A stretch of 64,000 nucleotides of DNA. Source: Bacteroidia bacterium. Lineage in GTDB: Bacteria; Bacteroidota; Bacteroidia; NS11-12g; UBA955. The DNA lies in contig JAMNXP010000002.1 in assembly GCA_023653095.1 (NCBI GenBank), forward strand, positions 223,517-287,516, read 5' to 3'. The notes under the pieces are model-generated. The model was given only the letters and a program-made list of their open reading frames with translations, did no database searches and was not told where the DNA came from. Shown piece after piece: positions 63,973 to 64,000 of the stretch (the stretch's first letter is position 1; each line of letters opens with the position of its first letter). The position numbers and the translations under genes are program-made.

Positions 63973-64000
63973 TCTTAAGATTGATTTCATCGAAAAGTCC

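Noticed and set aside
63971..63982. Palindrome AATCTTAAGATT at the stop of the last gene; a shorter form occurs upstream of susC
   Set aside because: Short and A/T-rich, only two occurrences, no clear function; could be chance.
1..64000. tRNA, rRNA, prophage or insertion sequence
   Set aside because: No cloverleaf, rRNA-like stretch, transposase, integrase or terminal repeats were recognised anywhere in the window.

Overview
The window reads as a compact Bacteroidota chromosome segment, probably Flavobacteriales-like. The evidence is type IX secretion (T9SS) cargo with both type A and type B C-terminal sorting domains, a PorP/SprF-family protein, a GldK-like protein, a SusC/SusD pair, a fused SecDF, a fused E1 alpha/beta dehydrogenase, a DUF3098-FtsX-UppP cluster, and promoters of the TAnnTTTG type. 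I see no rRNA, tRNA, CRISPR array, integrase or transposase. No gene-free stretch exceeds 300 bases; the longest gaps are about 180-200 bases.

Layout. 1-5.2 kb: the end of an unknown gene, mutS2, folD, queE and a serine hydrolase. 5.2-12.7 kb: a T9SS cargo gene, glutamate formimidoyltransferase/cyclodeaminase, glmM, ychF and the fused E1, with two heptad-repeat arrays lying against gene ends. 12.7-17.4 kb: a small exported protein, an ECF sigma factor, a membrane-anchored beta-barrel protein with no ordinary start codon, and a T9SS cargo gene. 17.4-27.7 kb: meaB, tsaD, tamB, an ABC permease, a TonB-dependent receptor and an SSB-like DUF3127 protein. 27.8-32.8 kb: a giant type B cargo gene followed directly by a PorP/SprF gene with a SPOR-like tail. 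32.8-38.3 kb: DUF4159, uppP, DUF3098, ftsX, an exonuclease and another type B cargo gene. 38.4-49.1 kb: purL, an FAD oxidoreductase, an unknown exported protein, a PolX-like protein, a glycosyltransferase, secDF and lysA. 49.2-54.9 kb: a reverse-strand operon of susC, susD and two secreted proteins. 55-64 kb: the third heptad array, a GldK-like gene coupled to lptD, an amidase and a large modular T9SS surface protein.

Themes. Much of the coding capacity serves the cell envelope: precursor supply (GlmM, UppP), outer-membrane assembly (TamB, LptD), protein export (SecDF), peptidoglycan cleavage (amidase, FtsX) and secreted T9SS cargo. The rest is housekeeping metabolism and DNA maintenance.

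Most notable observations: (1) the sigma-factor/membrane-protein junction, where the downstream reading frame has no ATG, GTG or TTG start and is linked to the sigma gene by an ATAA overlap and an A AAA AAG slippery heptamer; (2) three in-phase 7-bp repeat arrays sharing one architecture and touching stop codons; (3) many TAnnTTTG promoter elements placed only 4-7 bases before start codons, predicting leaderless or nearly leaderless mRNAs; (4) a sharp change of codon choice inside the last gene.
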